Shown: piece by piece, positions 48,958-59,617 of the stretch
Numbering within the stretch: the first letter of the stretch is position 1
How the letters are laid out: each line of letters begins with the position of its first letter
NCBI RefSeq assembly: GCF_030291135.1
Contig: NZ_CP127409.1
Coordinates: 2,356,001 to 2,420,000, forward strand
Length of the DNA: 64,000 nt
Direction of reading: 5' to 3'
Source: Rhodanobacter thiooxydans
Lineage (GTDB): Bacteria; Pseudomonadota; Gammaproteobacteria; Xanthomonadales; Rhodanobacteraceae
Notes under the pieces: generated by a model
Database searches by the model: none
What the model was told of the DNA's origin: nothing
Seen by the model: only the letters and a program-made list of their open reading frames with translations
Made by a program: the position numbers and the translations under genes

Positions 48958-50172
48958 ATGACTGACCACCCGCCGCTCGAATCCCCCCTGATCGCCATCC
49001 TCGCCGGCGAAGACTCCGGCGACCAGCTCGGCGCCGACCTGATCGTCGCGCTGCGCCAGCGCTACCCGCAGGCGCGTTTCGTCGGCATCGGCGGCGCGCG
49101 CATGCAGCGTGAGGGCTTCGACTCCTGGTACGACATCCGCGAGCTGTCGCTGTTCGGCTTTGCCGAGGTGATCCGCCACCTGCCCCGCCTGCTGCGGCTG
49201 CGCAAGGCGCTGGTCGCGCGACTGCTCAGGGAACGGCCGGCCGTGGTGGTCGGCATCGACGCGCCCGACTTCAACCTCGGCGTGGAGCAGCGCCTGAAGC
49301 AGGCCGGCCTGCTCACCGTGCACTACGTCAGCCCGTCGGTCTGGGCCTGGCGCGAGCAGCGCGCGGAGAAGATCGGCCGCAGTGCCAGTCGCGTGCTGTG
49401 CCTGTTCCCGATGGAGCCGGCGATCTACGCGAAGCACGGCGTCGACGCCCGCTTCGTCGGCCACCCGCTGGCCGATCGCTTCGCGCTGGTCTCCGATCGC
49501 GTCGGCGCGCGAGAGATCCTGCAGCTGCCGCAGCAGGCGCCGGTGCTGGCCGTGCTGCCCGGCAGCCGGCTGTCCGAAGTCGGCCGGCTCGGCCGGGCCT
49601 TCATCGACGCGGCGAAGCAGGTGGCCGCCGCGGTGCCAGGGTTGCGCGTGGTGATCCCGGCCGCCAACCCCCAGGTGCGCGCCCGGCTCGAAGCCCTGCT
49701 CGCCGGCGGACCGCGTGACGAAACCGCGCCGCTGCTGCTGGACGGCCACGCGCACGAGGCGATGCTGGCCGCCGACGTGGTGCTGCTGGCCTCCGGCACC
49801 GCCACGCTGGAGGCGATGCTGGCCAAGCGGCCGATGGTGGTGGGCTACCGCGTCGCACCGCTGAGCTACCGCATCGCCCGCGCGCTGAAGATGCTGAAGA
49901 CCGACGTCTACGCGCTGCCGAACATCCTGGCCCGCGCCAGCGGCCTCGGTGACGGCCTGCTGGTGCCCGAACTGATGCAGGACGACTGCACCGCCGCAAA
50001 CCTGGCCGCCGCCACGCTCGCCCTGTTCAAGGACAGCGAGCGGCGCGGCGCGATCGTCGCCGCGTTCGAGCAACTGCACCAGGCCCTGCGCGGTGGTCTG
50101 GAAGGCCATGCGGGGGATCGTGCGGCAGCGGCGATTGCCGAGCTGATCGACGCGAAGCGTAACGATGGATAA
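48958..50172 (+). CDS. lpxB: Lipid-A-disaccharide synthase
   Basis: A 404-residue GT-B glycosyltransferase joining UDP-diacylglucosamine and lipid [21 protein letters not shown] is the family N-terminus; [55 protein letters not shown] and [20 protein letters not shown] are intact. It is 51 bp after lpxA and overlaps rnhB by 8 bp. Confidence 0.97.
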   Translation: MTDHPPLESPLIAILAGEDSGDQLGADLIVALRQRYPQARFVGIGGARMQREGFDSWYDIRELSLFGFAEVIRHLPRLLRLRKALVARLLRERPAVVVGIDAPDFNLGVEQRLKQAGLLTVHYVSPSVWAWREQRAEKIGRSASRVLCLFPMEPAIYAKHGVDARFVGHPLADRFALVSDRVGAREILQLPQQAPVLAVLPGSRLSEVGRLGRAFIDAAKQVAAAVPGLRVVIPAANPQVRARLEALLAGGPRDETAPLLLDGHAHEAMLAADVVLLASGTATLEAMLAKRPMVVGYRVAPLSYRIARALKMLKTDVYALPNILARASGLGDGLLVPELMQDDCTAANLAAATLALFKDSERRGAIVAAFEQLHQALRGGLEGHAGDRAAAAIAELIDAKRNDG

Positions 50173-50818
50173 GCACCTGGCCAACACCAGCTGCCCCGAA
50201 CCTTCCGTTCGGGAAGAGGCGCGGGCCAACGCAGGGAGCCCTCTCATTGCCGGCGTCGATGAGGCCGGCCGCGGCCCGCTGGCCGGTCCACTGGCGGTGG
50301 CCGCGGTGATCCTCGATCCGGCCCGCACGATCGTCGGGCTGAACGACTCGAAGAAACTCAGCGAAGCGAAACGCGAGGCACTGTATCCGCTGATCATCGA
50401 GCGCGCGCTGGCGTACTGCGTGGTGCTGATCGAGCCGGACGAGATCGACCGCCTGAACATCTTCCAGGCCACCATGGCCGGCATGAGCCGTGCCGTAGCC
50501 GGCCTCATGCCGGTCGCCCATGCGGCGCTGATCGACGGCAACCAGTTGCCGAAAGACTTGCCCTGCCCGGGTCGCGCGATCGTCGGCGGCGACGCGCTGG
50601 AACCGGCGATCAGCGCCGCGTCGATCCTGGCCAAGGTCAGCCGCGACCGCCTGATGGTGGCACTGGACGACGAACATCCCGGCTACGGCTTCGCCGTGCA
50701 CAAGGGCTACCCGACCCCGGCGCACTTGGCCGCGCTGCAGCAGCTCGGGCCGTGCGCGCAACACCGCCGCAGCTTCGCGCCGGTACGCCTGCTGCTGGAG
50801 CAGGCAAGATTGTTTTGA
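50165..50818 (+). CDS. rnhB: Ribonuclease HII
   Basis: A 217-residue type 2 RNase H that removes ribonucleotides from [23 protein letters not shown] has the DE active pair; [16 protein letters not shown] and [10 protein letters not shown] give further acidic residues; [17 protein letters not shown] and [19 protein letters not shown] are conserved. The N-terminus is about 25 residues longer than usual; ATG at 50165 is inside lpxB. The next 220 bp hold nothing supported. Confidence 0.95.
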   Translation: MDKHLANTSCPEPSVREEARANAGSPLIAGVDEAGRGPLAGPLAVAAVILDPARTIVGLNDSKKLSEAKREALYPLIIERALAYCVVLIEPDEIDRLNIFQATMAGMSRAVAGLMPVAHAALIDGNQLPKDLPCPGRAIVGGDALEPAISAASILAKVSRDRLMVALDDEHPGYGFAVHKGYPTPAHLAALQQLGPCAQHRRSFAPVRLLLEQARLF

Positions 50819-51038
50819 GCGATCGGCGCGGGGGTTCCCACGCTCGAACAGCCTGGTCGCGGGCCCGTTGAGATTGATCCGCCTAGCCCATTCGTCTATG
50901 CAACTTTTCCTCGCGCGGGCGCATCATTCGCTACAGGAATCGCGATCAGCAGGGACGCGCCAGCAACACCGGCCTGTCGTCCAGATGAGACTCGCCGGGC
51001 AGGGTCACAAGCGCACTCAAACTCGCAGGAGTCGTGCC

Positions 51039-51239
51039 ATGATGCCTTCACAGAACCGCCCGCCCGTGCTGCCCATGCAGACCATCCCGCCGATACCGGA
51101 GCCGGTCATCTTCGCCCCGGCTGGCATCGACGAGATCCTTCCCATGCACGTCGACTACAACCTGCATCCACTGCTGGTACACAGCCTCGACCACTACGTG
51201 ATCGTCGACGACCAGGGGGAGCGCTTTTACATCCGCTGA
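51039..51239 (+). CDS. Small protein of unknown function, 66 residues
   Basis: Starts MMPSQNRPPVLPMQTIPPIP with AGGAG upstream. A Pro-rich N-terminal third is followed by a compact acidic/His-containing part (ILPMHVDYNLHPLLVHSLDH, then YVIVDDQGERFYIR). I do not recognise it. It sits between rnhB and the thioredoxin-like gene, an insertion relative to the usual rnhB-dnaE order. The good ribosome site supports it; the longer open frame upstream does not look coding. Confidence 0.6.
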   Translation: MMPSQNRPPVLPMQTIPPIPEPVIFAPAGIDEILPMHVDYNLHPLLVHSLDHYVIVDDQGERFYIR

Positions 51240-51336
51240 CTGCATCGCCAGGTCCTCGGGCATGTGCCGACCGCCGCCCTTTCTCGCCCGCAGGCATGTT
51301 GCTACGCTGGCGCCATCAATCGGGGGGATGGATGAC

Positions 51337-51876
51337 ATGCGCAGGATCGGCATCGCACTGTTGGGCCTCATGCTCTGCTTCGCCGCCAGGGCCGAAGTGA
51401 AACCCGGCGAAACGCCGCCGGATGCCCTGGGTACAACCCAGAGCGGGCAAGTGGTGACCGTCTCGTCCCTGCACGGCAAGGTCGTGGTGATCAGCTTCTG
51501 GGCCACCTGGTGCGGCTACTGCATGAAGGAGCTGCCGGTACTGGCGGGCCTGCAGACGCTGGCCACCGAACGCGGTCTGTCCCTGCAGGTAGTCACCATC
51601 AACCATGAGGAAGACCGGCAGACCTACGTGCGGACCGTTCGCGCCCTGCGCCCACGCCTGCCCGGCCTGCTGATGACCTGGGACCGCGATGGCGCCCTCG
51701 GCAAGCCCTACGGCACCAACAAGGGCATCCCGGTCATGGTGATGTTGCATCGCGACGGCACCGTGGCCCATGTGCACGTGGGCTATGGTGAAGACATGCT
51801 GGACAGCCTGGTCGCCGAGATCAACACACTGCTGGCCGAGCCGGCACCGTCGGCGGTGGCCGCCGCGCCCGGCTGA
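51337..51876 (+). CDS. Secreted thioredoxin-like (TlpA/ResA-type) protein
   Basis: A 179-residue protein with a signal peptide (MRRIGIALLGLMLCFAARAE). The thioredoxin fold has VVVISFWATWCGYCMKELPV, active site Cys-Gly-Tyr-Cys, and cis-Pro in GTNKGIPVMVMLHRDG. Such proteins reduce or isomerise disulphides in the periplasm; a cytochrome c or peroxiredoxin partner is not nearby. ATG at 51337 leaves a 9-base gap to a G-rich ribosome site; ATG at 51328 is possible but too close to it. It lies directly before dnaE. Confidence 0.88.
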   Translation: MRRIGIALLGLMLCFAARAEVKPGETPPDALGTTQSGQVVTVSSLHGKVVVISFWATWCGYCMKELPVLAGLQTLATERGLSLQVVTINHEEDRQTYVRTVRALRPRLPGLLMTWDRDGALGKPYGTNKGIPVMVMLHRDGTVAHVHVGYGEDMLDSLVAEINTLLAEPAPSAVAAAPG

Positions 51877-51985
51877 GCGGGCTTCCGGCGAGGCGCCGCC
51901 GCGCTTCGCGCAAACCGCGCACAAGTCAATCTTGCCGCTGGGCAAGGCGCCGGGTAGCCTGCGGGGACTCACCGCGCAAGAACGC

Positions 51986-54900
51986 ATGACCGTCCGCTAT
52001 ACCCACCTGCACCTGCACAGCGAATATTCGCTGGTCGATTCGACCATCCGCATCAAGGCGCTGGTCGCCGCCTGCGTGCGCGACGGCATCCCGGCGGTGG
52101 CGCTGACCGACGACAGCAACATGTTCGCGCTGGTGAAGTTCTACAAGGCCTGCAGCGCGGCCGGCATCAAGCCGATCGGCGGCTGCGACCTGTGGATCTC
52201 TGCGCCGGACGATCCGCGCCCGTGGCGACTCACCCTGCTGTGCCAGGATCGCGACGGCTACCTCAACCTGTCGCGGCTGGTCTCGCGCGCGTGGCAGGAA
52301 GGCCAGCACGGCGGCCGCGCACTGGTCGAGGCGGGCTGGCTCGGCGCTGGCGCCAGCAGCGGACTGATCGCCCTGCTCGGCCGCGAGAGCGAAGTCGGCC
52401 GCATCGCGCTGAACCAGGGTGTTGCGGCCGCGCTGGCGAAACTGCGCCCACTGGCGCGGCTATTCCCCGACCGGCTGTACCTGGAGCTGACCCGCTGCGG
52501 CCGTGACGGCGAGGAAAACTGGAATACCGCCGCGCTGGCGCTGGCGGCCGAACTGAACCTGCCGGTGGTCGCCAGCAACGACGTACGCTTCCTCAAGCAG
52601 GACGACTTCGGTGCGCACGAGGCGCGCGTGTGCATCAACCAGGGCCGCGTGCTGGCCGACCCGAAACGCCCGCGCGAGTACAGCGACCAGCAATACCTGA
52701 AGACGCCCGACGAGATGGCCGCGCTGTTCGCGGACCTGCCCGAGGCGCTGGAAAACACCGTCGAACTGGCGAAACGCTGCAGCCTGGAACTGAAGTTCGG
52801 CACCTACTACCTGCCCGACTTCCCGGTACCCGCAGGCCACGACCTCGACAGCCATATCCGCGAGTTGTCGCGACAGGGCCTCAAGGAACGCCTGGCCAAT
52901 GCGCCGCTGGCCGCCGACCACACGCTGGCCGACTACGAGGCGCGGCTGGAGCGCGAGCTGGACGTCATCGTCAAGATGGGTTTCCCCGGCTACTTCCTGA
53001 TCGTGGCGGACTTCATCAACTGGGGCAAACAGAACGGCATCCCGGTCGGCCCCGGCCGCGGTTCCGGCGCCGGCTCGCTGGTCGCCTGGGCGCTGAAGAT
53101 CACCGATCTGGACCCGCTGCAGTTCAACCTGCTGTTCGAGCGCTTCCTCAACCCCGAACGCGTGTCGATGCCCGACTTCGACATCGACTTCTGCATGGAC
53201 CGCCGCGACGAGGTGATCGACTACGTCGCACAGAAATACGGCCGCGACAAGGTCAGCCAGATCATCACCTACGGCTCGATGGCGGCCAAGGCGGTGCTGC
53301 GCGATTCCGGCCGCGTGCTCAGCATGCCGTACGGACAGGTCGACCGGCTGGCCAAGATGGTGCCGCCGCGGCCGCTCGACCTCACCCTGTCCGACGCGCT
53401 GGGACGCTCGGAGAAGTCCAAGAAGGAACCCGATCGCGTCGTCAGGGAGTTCTGCGAAACCTACGAGCAGGACGAGGAAGCGCGCGCGCTGATCGACCTG
53501 GCGCTGAAGCTGGAAAACCTCACCCGCAACGCCGGCAAGCACGCCGGCGGCGTGGTGATCGCGCCGACCCCGCTCACCGACTTCGCGCCGCTGTACTGCG
53601 AAGCCGGCGGCGGCGGCGTGGTGACCCAGTACGACAAGGACGACGTCGAAGCGGTCGGCCTGGTCAAGTTCGACTTCCTCGGCCTGCGCACACTGACCAT
53701 CATCGACTGGGCGGTGAAGGCGATCAACGCGCGCCGCGCGAAAACCGGCGAAGCGCCGCTGGACATCTCGACGCTGCCGCTGGACGACCCGGCGCCGTAC
53801 GAGCTGCTGAAGAAGGCGCAGACCATTGCCGTGTTCCAGCTCGAATCCTCCGGCATGCAGCGCATGCTGAAGGACGCCAAGCCCGACCGCTTCGAGGACA
53901 TCATCGCGTTGGTGGCGCTGTACCGCCCCGGCCCGATGGACCTGATCCCCAGCTTCGTGGCGCGCAAGCACGGCCGCGAGGACGTGGAGTACCCCGACCC
54001 GCGCGTCGAGCCGATCCTGAAAGAGACCTACGGCATCATGGTCTACCAGGAGCAGGTAATGCAGATGGCGCAGATCGTGGGCGGCTACTCGCTCGGCGGC
54101 GCCGACCTGCTGCGTCGCGCGATGGGCAAGAAGAAGCTGGAGGAAATGGCGAAGGAACGCGCCAAGTTCCGCGAGGGTGCAGCAAAGGACGGCCTCACCG
54201 GCGAGAAGGCCGACTCGATCTTCGACCTGATGGAGAAGTTCGCCGGCTACGGCTTCAACAAGTCGCACGCCGCCGCCTATGCGCTGGTCTCCTACCAGAC
54301 CGCCTGGCTGAAGGCGCACTATCCGGCCGAGTTCATGGCGGCCACGATCTCCTCGGACATGGACAACACCGACAAGGTGGTGACCTTCCTCGACGAGTCG
54401 CGTGCGATCGGCATCGCCGTGCAGCCGCCGGACGTCAACGCCTCGGAATACATGTTCGTCGCGGTCGAACCCGACACGTCGTCTGTGCACTCGCGCCAAG
54501 GCGCTCGCACGATCCAGTACGGCCTCGGCGCGATCAAGGGTGTCGGCCAGGGTGCGTGCGAGGCCATCGTGGCCGAGCGCGTGCACGGCAAATACACCGA
54601 CCTGGCCGACTTCTGTCGTCGCGTCGATCCCACCAAACTCAACCGCCGCGTGCTGGAAGCACTGATCATGGCCGGTGCGCTGGATGCGCTGGCGGCCAAC
54701 CGCGCCAGCCTGATGCTGCAACTTCCCGACGCGATCAAGGCCGCCGAGCAGCACCTGCGCGACAAGCAATCCGGTCAGAACGACATGTTCGGCGCAGCGA
54801 TGGGCAACACCACGCCAGTGCTGAAGATCGATCTGCCGACCGTGGCGGAATGGCCGCTGGAGCAGAAGCTGCAGGGCGAACGCGACACTCTCGGCCATTA

Positions 54901-55558
54901 CCTTTCCGGCCACCCCACCGACCCATGGAAGGACGAACTGGCGCAACTGTCGACCTGCCCACTGGGCGAGATCGCCGACCGCTACCAGCCGCCGAAGCCG
55001 CGCCGGAACGACCACGACGACGGCAACCGTTTCCGCCGCGGCCCGGACACGCCGTGGACCGTCGCCGGCATGGTCACCACCGTGCGCAAGCGCGGCGACA
55101 GCGATGCGTTCGTGCGGCTGGAGGACGGCAGCGGCATCATCGAGGTCAGCTTCTTCGGCGAGCTGTACCAGCAGATGGCGCCGCTGTTGACCCGCGACGA
55201 GATGCTGGTGGTCGACGGCGGCCTGCGTATCGACGAATTCTCCGGCGGCGGCTTCCAGCTGCGTGCGCGCAGCGCCTGCTCACTGGCCGACGCCTGCCGC
55301 CGGCACGCACGATTGCTGCAGCTGAAGTTGAACGGCATCGGCCCGGGTTTCGTCGAACAACTGCAGCACGCACTGGCCGGTTACCGCGGCGGGCGCACCA
55401 GCGTGACGCTGCACGGTTACCGCAACCGGGGCGCCCAGGCTGATCTGGAACTGGGCGAGGACTGGCGCGTGGAAGCCATTCCCGACCTGCTGCGCGCCGT
55501 GCGCGCCCTGCCCGGCGTGCAGGCCGCGCGCCTGCGTATCGTCAAGCAGCAGGATTGA
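51986..55558 (+). CDS. dnaE: DNA polymerase III alpha subunit
   Basis: A 1190-residue replicative polymerase. The PHP domain (YTHLHLHSEYSLVDSTIRIK) comes first. Catalytic Asp residues are in GPGRGSGAGSLVAWAL and MPDFDIDFCMDRRDEVIDY. Later come the GKHAGGVVIAPTPLTDFAPL region, HhH, the beta-clamp region, an OB fold (WTVAGMVTTVRKRGDSDAFV) and the C-terminal tau-binding part. ATG at 51986 (MTVRYTH) gives the family start. It is 109 bp after the thioredoxin-like gene. Confidence 0.97.
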   Translation: MTVRYTHLHLHSEYSLVDSTIRIKALVAACVRDGIPAVALTDDSNMFALVKFYKACSAAGIKPIGGCDLWISAPDDPRPWRLTLLCQDRDGYLNLSRLVSRAWQEGQHGGRALVEAGWLGAGASSGLIALLGRESEVGRIALNQGVAAALAKLRPLARLFPDRLYLELTRCGRDGEENWNTAALALAAELNLPVVASNDVRFLKQDDFGAHEARVCINQGRVLADPKRPREYSDQQYLKTPDEMAALFADLPEALENTVELAKRCSLELKFGTYYLPDFPVPAGHDLDSHIRELSRQGLKERLANAPLAADHTLADYEARLERELDVIVKMGFPGYFLIVADFINWGKQNGIPVGPGRGSGAGSLVAWALKITDLDPLQFNLLFERFLNPERVSMPDFDIDFCMDRRDEVIDYVAQKYGRDKVSQIITYGSMAAKAVLRDSGRVLSMPYGQVDRLAKMVPPRPLDLTLSDALGRSEKSKKEPDRVVREFCETYEQDEEARALIDLALKLENLTRNAGKHAGGVVIAPTPLTDFAPLYCEAGGGGVVTQYDKDDVEAVGLVKFDFLGLRTLTIIDWAVKAINARRAKTGEAPLDISTLPLDDPAPYELLKKAQTIAVFQLESSGMQRMLKDAKPDRFEDIIALVALYRPGPMDLIPSFVARKHGREDVEYPDPRVEPILKETYGIMVYQEQVMQMAQIVGGYSLGGADLLRRAMGKKKLEEMAKERAKFREGAAKDGLTGEKADSIFDLMEKFAGYGFNKSHAAAYALVSYQTAWLKAHYPAEFMAATISSDMDNTDKVVTFLDESRAIGIAVQPPDVNASEYMFVAVEPDTSSVHSRQGARTIQYGLGAIKGVGQGACEAIVAERVHGKYTDLADFCRRVDPTKLNRRVLEALIMAGALDALAANRASLMLQLPDAIKAAEQHLRDKQSGQNDMFGAAMGNTTPVLKIDLPTVAEWPLEQKLQGERDTLGHYLSGHPTDPWKDELAQLSTCPLGEIADRYQPPKPRRNDHDDGNRFRRGPDTPWTVAGMVTTVRKRGDSDAFVRLEDGSGIIEVSFFGELYQQMAPLLTRDEMLVVDGGLRIDEFSGGGFQLRARSACSLADACRRHARLLQLKLNGIGPGFVEQLQHALAGYRGGRTSVTLHGYRNRGAQADLELGEDWRVEAIPDLLRAVRALPGVQAARLRIVKQQD

Positions 55559-55569
55559 GCTGCCTTGCT

Positions 55570-55674
55570 CCCTCCCCTGCTACGCAGGGGAGGGTTGGGG
55601 TGGGGTTCGCTCTTGATCTTCTTCGCCAGCTCGGGGCAACCCCCGCCCAACCTCCCCCTGCTTGCAGGGGGAGG
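55570..55674. repeat. Pair of inverted REP-like units after dnaE
   Basis: Unit A: CCCTCCCCTGC-TAC-GCAGGGGAGGG followed by TTGGGGTGGGG (55570-55606). Unit B, inverted: AACCCCCGCCCAACC then CCTCCCCCTGC-TT-GCAGGGGGAGG (55638-55674). The head-to-head arrangement resembles a BIME. The core matches the hairpin at 1552-1571. Confidence 0.8.
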
Positions 55675-55686
55675 AGTCAAAGTCCC

Positions 55687-56061
55687 CTACTTCCTGCCCC
55701 GCTCCAGCATCGCCTTCAGGTCGGCGAATGGATTGCCAGTTGCCGGCGGCGCATCCTCCACCGCCAGCACCCCGCCGCGCACGTGGTCGATGTGCCGCGC
55801 GTGCTCGTTGTCGTGGCAATACACGCACAGCAGCTCCCAGTTGCTGCCGTCGGGCGGGTTGAAATCATGGTCGTGGTTGCGATGGTGCACGGTCAGTTCC
55901 TGCAGGTTCGCGCGGGTGAACTCGCGCGCGCAGCGGCCGCACACCCATGGGTACATCTTCAGCGCACGCTCGCGGTAGCCCAGCTCGCGCTGCTCGGCGG
56001 CGCGTCGGGCCTCGGCCACGATGCGGTCGAGTTTCGCGTGGTCGATGGGTTTGCTGGGCAT
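55687..56061 (-). CDS. yajD: YajD-family HNH nuclease
   Basis: A 124-residue protein with an HNH fold: MYPWVCGRCAREFTRANLQE (Cys pair), LTVHHRNHDHDFNPPDGSNW (catalytic His), LLCVYCHDNEHARHIDHVRG (second Cys pair and His). E. coli YajD is the model; its role is unknown. ATG at 56061 (MPSKPIDHAKLDRI) matches the family. It is convergent with dnaE, with repeats between the stops. Confidence 0.9.
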   Translation of the reverse strand: MPSKPIDHAKLDRIVAEARRAAEQRELGYRERALKMYPWVCGRCAREFTRANLQELTVHHRNHDHDFNPPDGSNWELLCVYCHDNEHARHIDHVRGGVLAVEDAPPATGNPFADLKAMLERGRK

Positions 56062-56224
56062 GGCGGGATCCGGCGAAGACCAAGGGTTCGATGGGGCGGA
56101 CGATAGCGCAATCGTCCGGCCCGCGGCAGGCATGTGTCGACCCTGTCACAGCCATACGGCGGCGTTCTCGCGTTTTCCTGCGGGACGGTATACTGAGCCG
56201 CTTCTGTGCCATGAATAGCAACGA

Positions 56225-57181
<957 letters not shown>

Positions 57182-57251
57182 GCGCCGCCGCGACGCCTGT
57201 CACCCGCTTGGCGCTACCATCGGCAGCACCCTCATGCTGCCGGGACCCGCC

Positions 57252-57986
57252 ATGGCCCACGACAAACTTGCGGTACTGATCGACGCCGACAACGCCCGTC
57301 CCGCCATCGTCGAGGGCCTGCTCGCGGAGATCGCGAAGTACGGCACCGCGCACGTCAAGCGCATCTACGGTGACTGGACCAAGCCGGATTTGAACGGCTG
57401 GAAGGAAGTGCTGCTGCGCCACTCGATCCAGCCGATCCAGCAGTTCCGCTACACCGTCGGCAAGAACGCCACCGACTCGGCGATGATCATCGACGCGATG
57501 GACCTGCTCTATGCCGAGCGCTTCGACGGCTTCTGCATCGTCTCCAGCGACAGCGACTTCACCCGGCTCGCCTCGCGCATCCGCGAATCCGGGCGCATCG
57601 TCTACGGCTTCGGCGAGAAGAAGACGCCCGAACCGTTCCGCACCGCCTGCGACAAATTCATCTACACCGAGGTGCTGGCCGGCGCCAGCGAGACCGCCAC
57701 CACCACCGCCCCGAAGAAGCATTCGGCGAAGGAATTGCGCGGCGACACGCGCTTGATGAACCTGCTGCGCGGCGCCATCGAGGCCGCCTCCGACGACACC
57801 GGCTGGGCCGGGCTGGGCGCGATCGGCAGCATCATCAACAAACAGTCGCCCGATTTCGACTCGCGCAACTACGGCTACGCCAAGCTCAGCGGCCTGATCA
57901 AGGGTATTGGCCTGTTCGACACCGAGGAACGCCAGATCGGCAACGGCAAGCATCTCTACGTACGGCCCCGCGACGGCAAGAAGTGA
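57252..57986 (+). CDS. NYN-domain protein with OST-HTH/LOTUS domain
   Basis: A 244-residue protein. The N-terminal NYN (PIN-like) nuclease domain has the acidic residues in LAVLIDADNARPAIV, GKNATDSAMIIDAMDLLY and FCIVSSDSDFTRLA. A Thr/Ala/Lys linker (about 145-160) leads to an OST-HTH/LOTUS domain (LMNLLRGAIEAASDDTGWAG to GKHLYVRPR), a predicted RNA-binding fold. The pairing suggests an RNA-directed nuclease or RNA-binding regulator; targets are unknown. ATG at 57252. Its stop overlaps the GTG start of tilS, so it may be co-translated with a tRNA-modification enzyme. Confidence 0.9.
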   Translation: MAHDKLAVLIDADNARPAIVEGLLAEIAKYGTAHVKRIYGDWTKPDLNGWKEVLLRHSIQPIQQFRYTVGKNATDSAMIIDAMDLLYAERFDGFCIVSSDSDFTRLASRIRESGRIVYGFGEKKTPEPFRTACDKFIYTEVLAGASETATTTAPKKHSAKELRGDTRLMNLLRGAIEAASDDTGWAGLGAIGSIINKQSPDFDSRNYGYAKLSGLIKGIGLFDTEERQIGNGKHLYVRPRDGKK

Positions 57987-59284
57987 GCAACCCGCTGCAC
58001 CAGCACCTGCAGGCCGCGCTGGCGTCCATGCCGTCGGCGGCACTGTGCGTGGCCTTCAGCGGCGGCCCGGATTCCAGCGCCCTGCTGCATGCGCTGGCGC
58101 AGTTGCCCGAAGCCCGCGCGCGCGGCCTGCGCGCACTGCACGTCGACCACGGGCTGCATGCGGACAGTGCGTTATGGGCCCGACACTGCGAACGCTTCTG
58201 CGCCACGCTGGACGTGCCGTGCGAGGTACTGCGCGTGCAGGTCGACGGCGGCAGCGGCAGGGGCGCCGAAGCCGCCGCCCGCGACGCGCGCTACGCCGCA
58301 CTGGTCATGCAATTGCGCGATGGCGAATACCTGCTGCTCGGCCACCACCGCGACGACCAGGCCGAAACCGTGCTGCTGAAGCTGCTGCGCGGCGCCGGGC
58401 CGGAAGGGCTGGGTGGCATGCGTGCGCTGCGCCCGTTCGGTCGCGGCCAGTTGTGGCGGCCGCTGCTGGCGCTGTCGCGCCAACAGCTGCACGATTACGT
58501 CGCAGCACAGCAGCTGGATTGCATCGACGATCCGTCCAACGCCGACACCCGCCTGGCGCGCAACCAGCTGCGCCACGAGATCCTGCCGCGACTGGCGCGG
58601 CACTGGCCGCAGGCGGTGGATTCGATCCTGCACAGCGCCGCATTGTGCCGCGCCGCTGCGGACGCGCTACGGACGCAATGGCTGGCCGCGTTCGAGGCGC
58701 TGCACGACCCCGCCAGCGGCAGCCTGGACGCCCATGGCTGGCTGGCGCTGGCCCCGGCATGGCGCGAGCCGTTGCTCGATCACTGGCTGCACGCACGCGG
58801 CCTGTCCGCCCCCACCAGCGCGCAGCGGCGGCAGATCGAGCGCCAGTGCGGCGCGCGCGCGGGCCAGCTGCCGTGCATCCGCTGGGCCGGCACCGAACTG
58901 CACATCTGGAAAGGCCGGCTGTGGGCGTTGCCAGCCGAGCGCGTCGTCGACGCCGACTGGCAGATGCCCTGGCATGGCGAACCGCTGGCGCTGCCCGACG
59001 GCGGCGAGCTCGCGCTGACGGTCGCAGACGTCCGCCTCACCGAGCCGCTGCAGGTGCGCCTACGTCGCGGCGGCGAACGCATCAAGCCCGATGGCGACGC
59101 GCATACGCGCGAACTGCGCGATCTGTTCCAGCAGGCGCACCTGCCTCCATGGCAGCGCCACGCCTGCCCGCTGCTGTACGCCGGCGACGAACTGATCGCG
59201 GTGGCCGATCGCTGGACCAGCACCCGCGGCGCGGCGATTTTCCGCCAGGCCGGCGCCTGGCCGCACTGGCGCGCGGGGCGTTGA
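57983..59284 (+). CDS. tilS: tRNA(Ile)-lysidine synthase
   Basis: A 433-residue enzyme that converts C34 of the CAU-anticodon tRNA-Ile to lysidine. The PP-loop SGGPDSSALLHAL (about 26-38) and LRALHVDHGLHADS, LLGHHRDDQAETVLLKLLRG are diagnostic. The TilS C-terminal domain (VRLRRGGERIKPDG, DLFQQAHLPPWQRHACPLLY) is present. Start is GTG overlapping the previous stop. Confidence 0.95.
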   Translation: MSNPLHQHLQAALASMPSAALCVAFSGGPDSSALLHALAQLPEARARGLRALHVDHGLHADSALWARHCERFCATLDVPCEVLRVQVDGGSGRGAEAAARDARYAALVMQLRDGEYLLLGHHRDDQAETVLLKLLRGAGPEGLGGMRALRPFGRGQLWRPLLALSRQQLHDYVAAQQLDCIDDPSNADTRLARNQLRHEILPRLARHWPQAVDSILHSAALCRAAADALRTQWLAAFEALHDPASGSLDAHGWLALAPAWREPLLDHWLHARGLSAPTSAQRRQIERQCGARAGQLPCIRWAGTELHIWKGRLWALPAERVVDADWQMPWHGEPLALPDGGELALTVADVRLTEPLQVRLRRGGERIKPDGDAHTRELRDLFQQAHLPPWQRHACPLLYAGDELIAVADRWTSTRGAAIFRQAGAWPHWRAGR

Positions 59285-59359
59285 TCCAGGTCACGCCGGG
59301 GCCTTTCCGCGGCCCGCGCAGATTGATTCCGGACGCCCGCTGCGCTAGCGTTGCGGGCC

Positions 59360-59617
59360 ATGGCCAAGACCGTTCCCGCACCCGGCAAGACCCCGCCCGC
59401 CGCCGACTTCGAACACTCGCTCGACGAGCTGGAACAACTGGTCGCGAAGATGGAAGGCGGCGAGATGAGCCTGGACGAATCGCTGGCCTCGTTCGAACGC
59501 GGCATCGGGCTGTTCCGCCATTGCCAGCAGTCGCTGGAGCAGGCCGAACTGCGCGTGCGGCTGCTGCTCGACCCCGAAGCCCCCGACAGCGCCCAACCGT
59601 TTGAACCCGAACTCTGA
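59360..59617 (+). CDS. xseB: Exodeoxyribonuclease VII small subunit
   Basis: An 85-residue helical subunit: [20 protein letters not shown] and [20 protein letters not shown], then LEQAELRV. It overlaps ispA by 17 bp, the usual xseB-ispA coupling. ATG at 59360 preferred over 59351. Confidence 0.95.
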   Translation: MAKTVPAPGKTPPAADFEHSLDELEQLVAKMEGGEMSLDESLASFERGIGLFRHCQQSLEQAELRVRLLLDPEAPDSAQPFEPEL

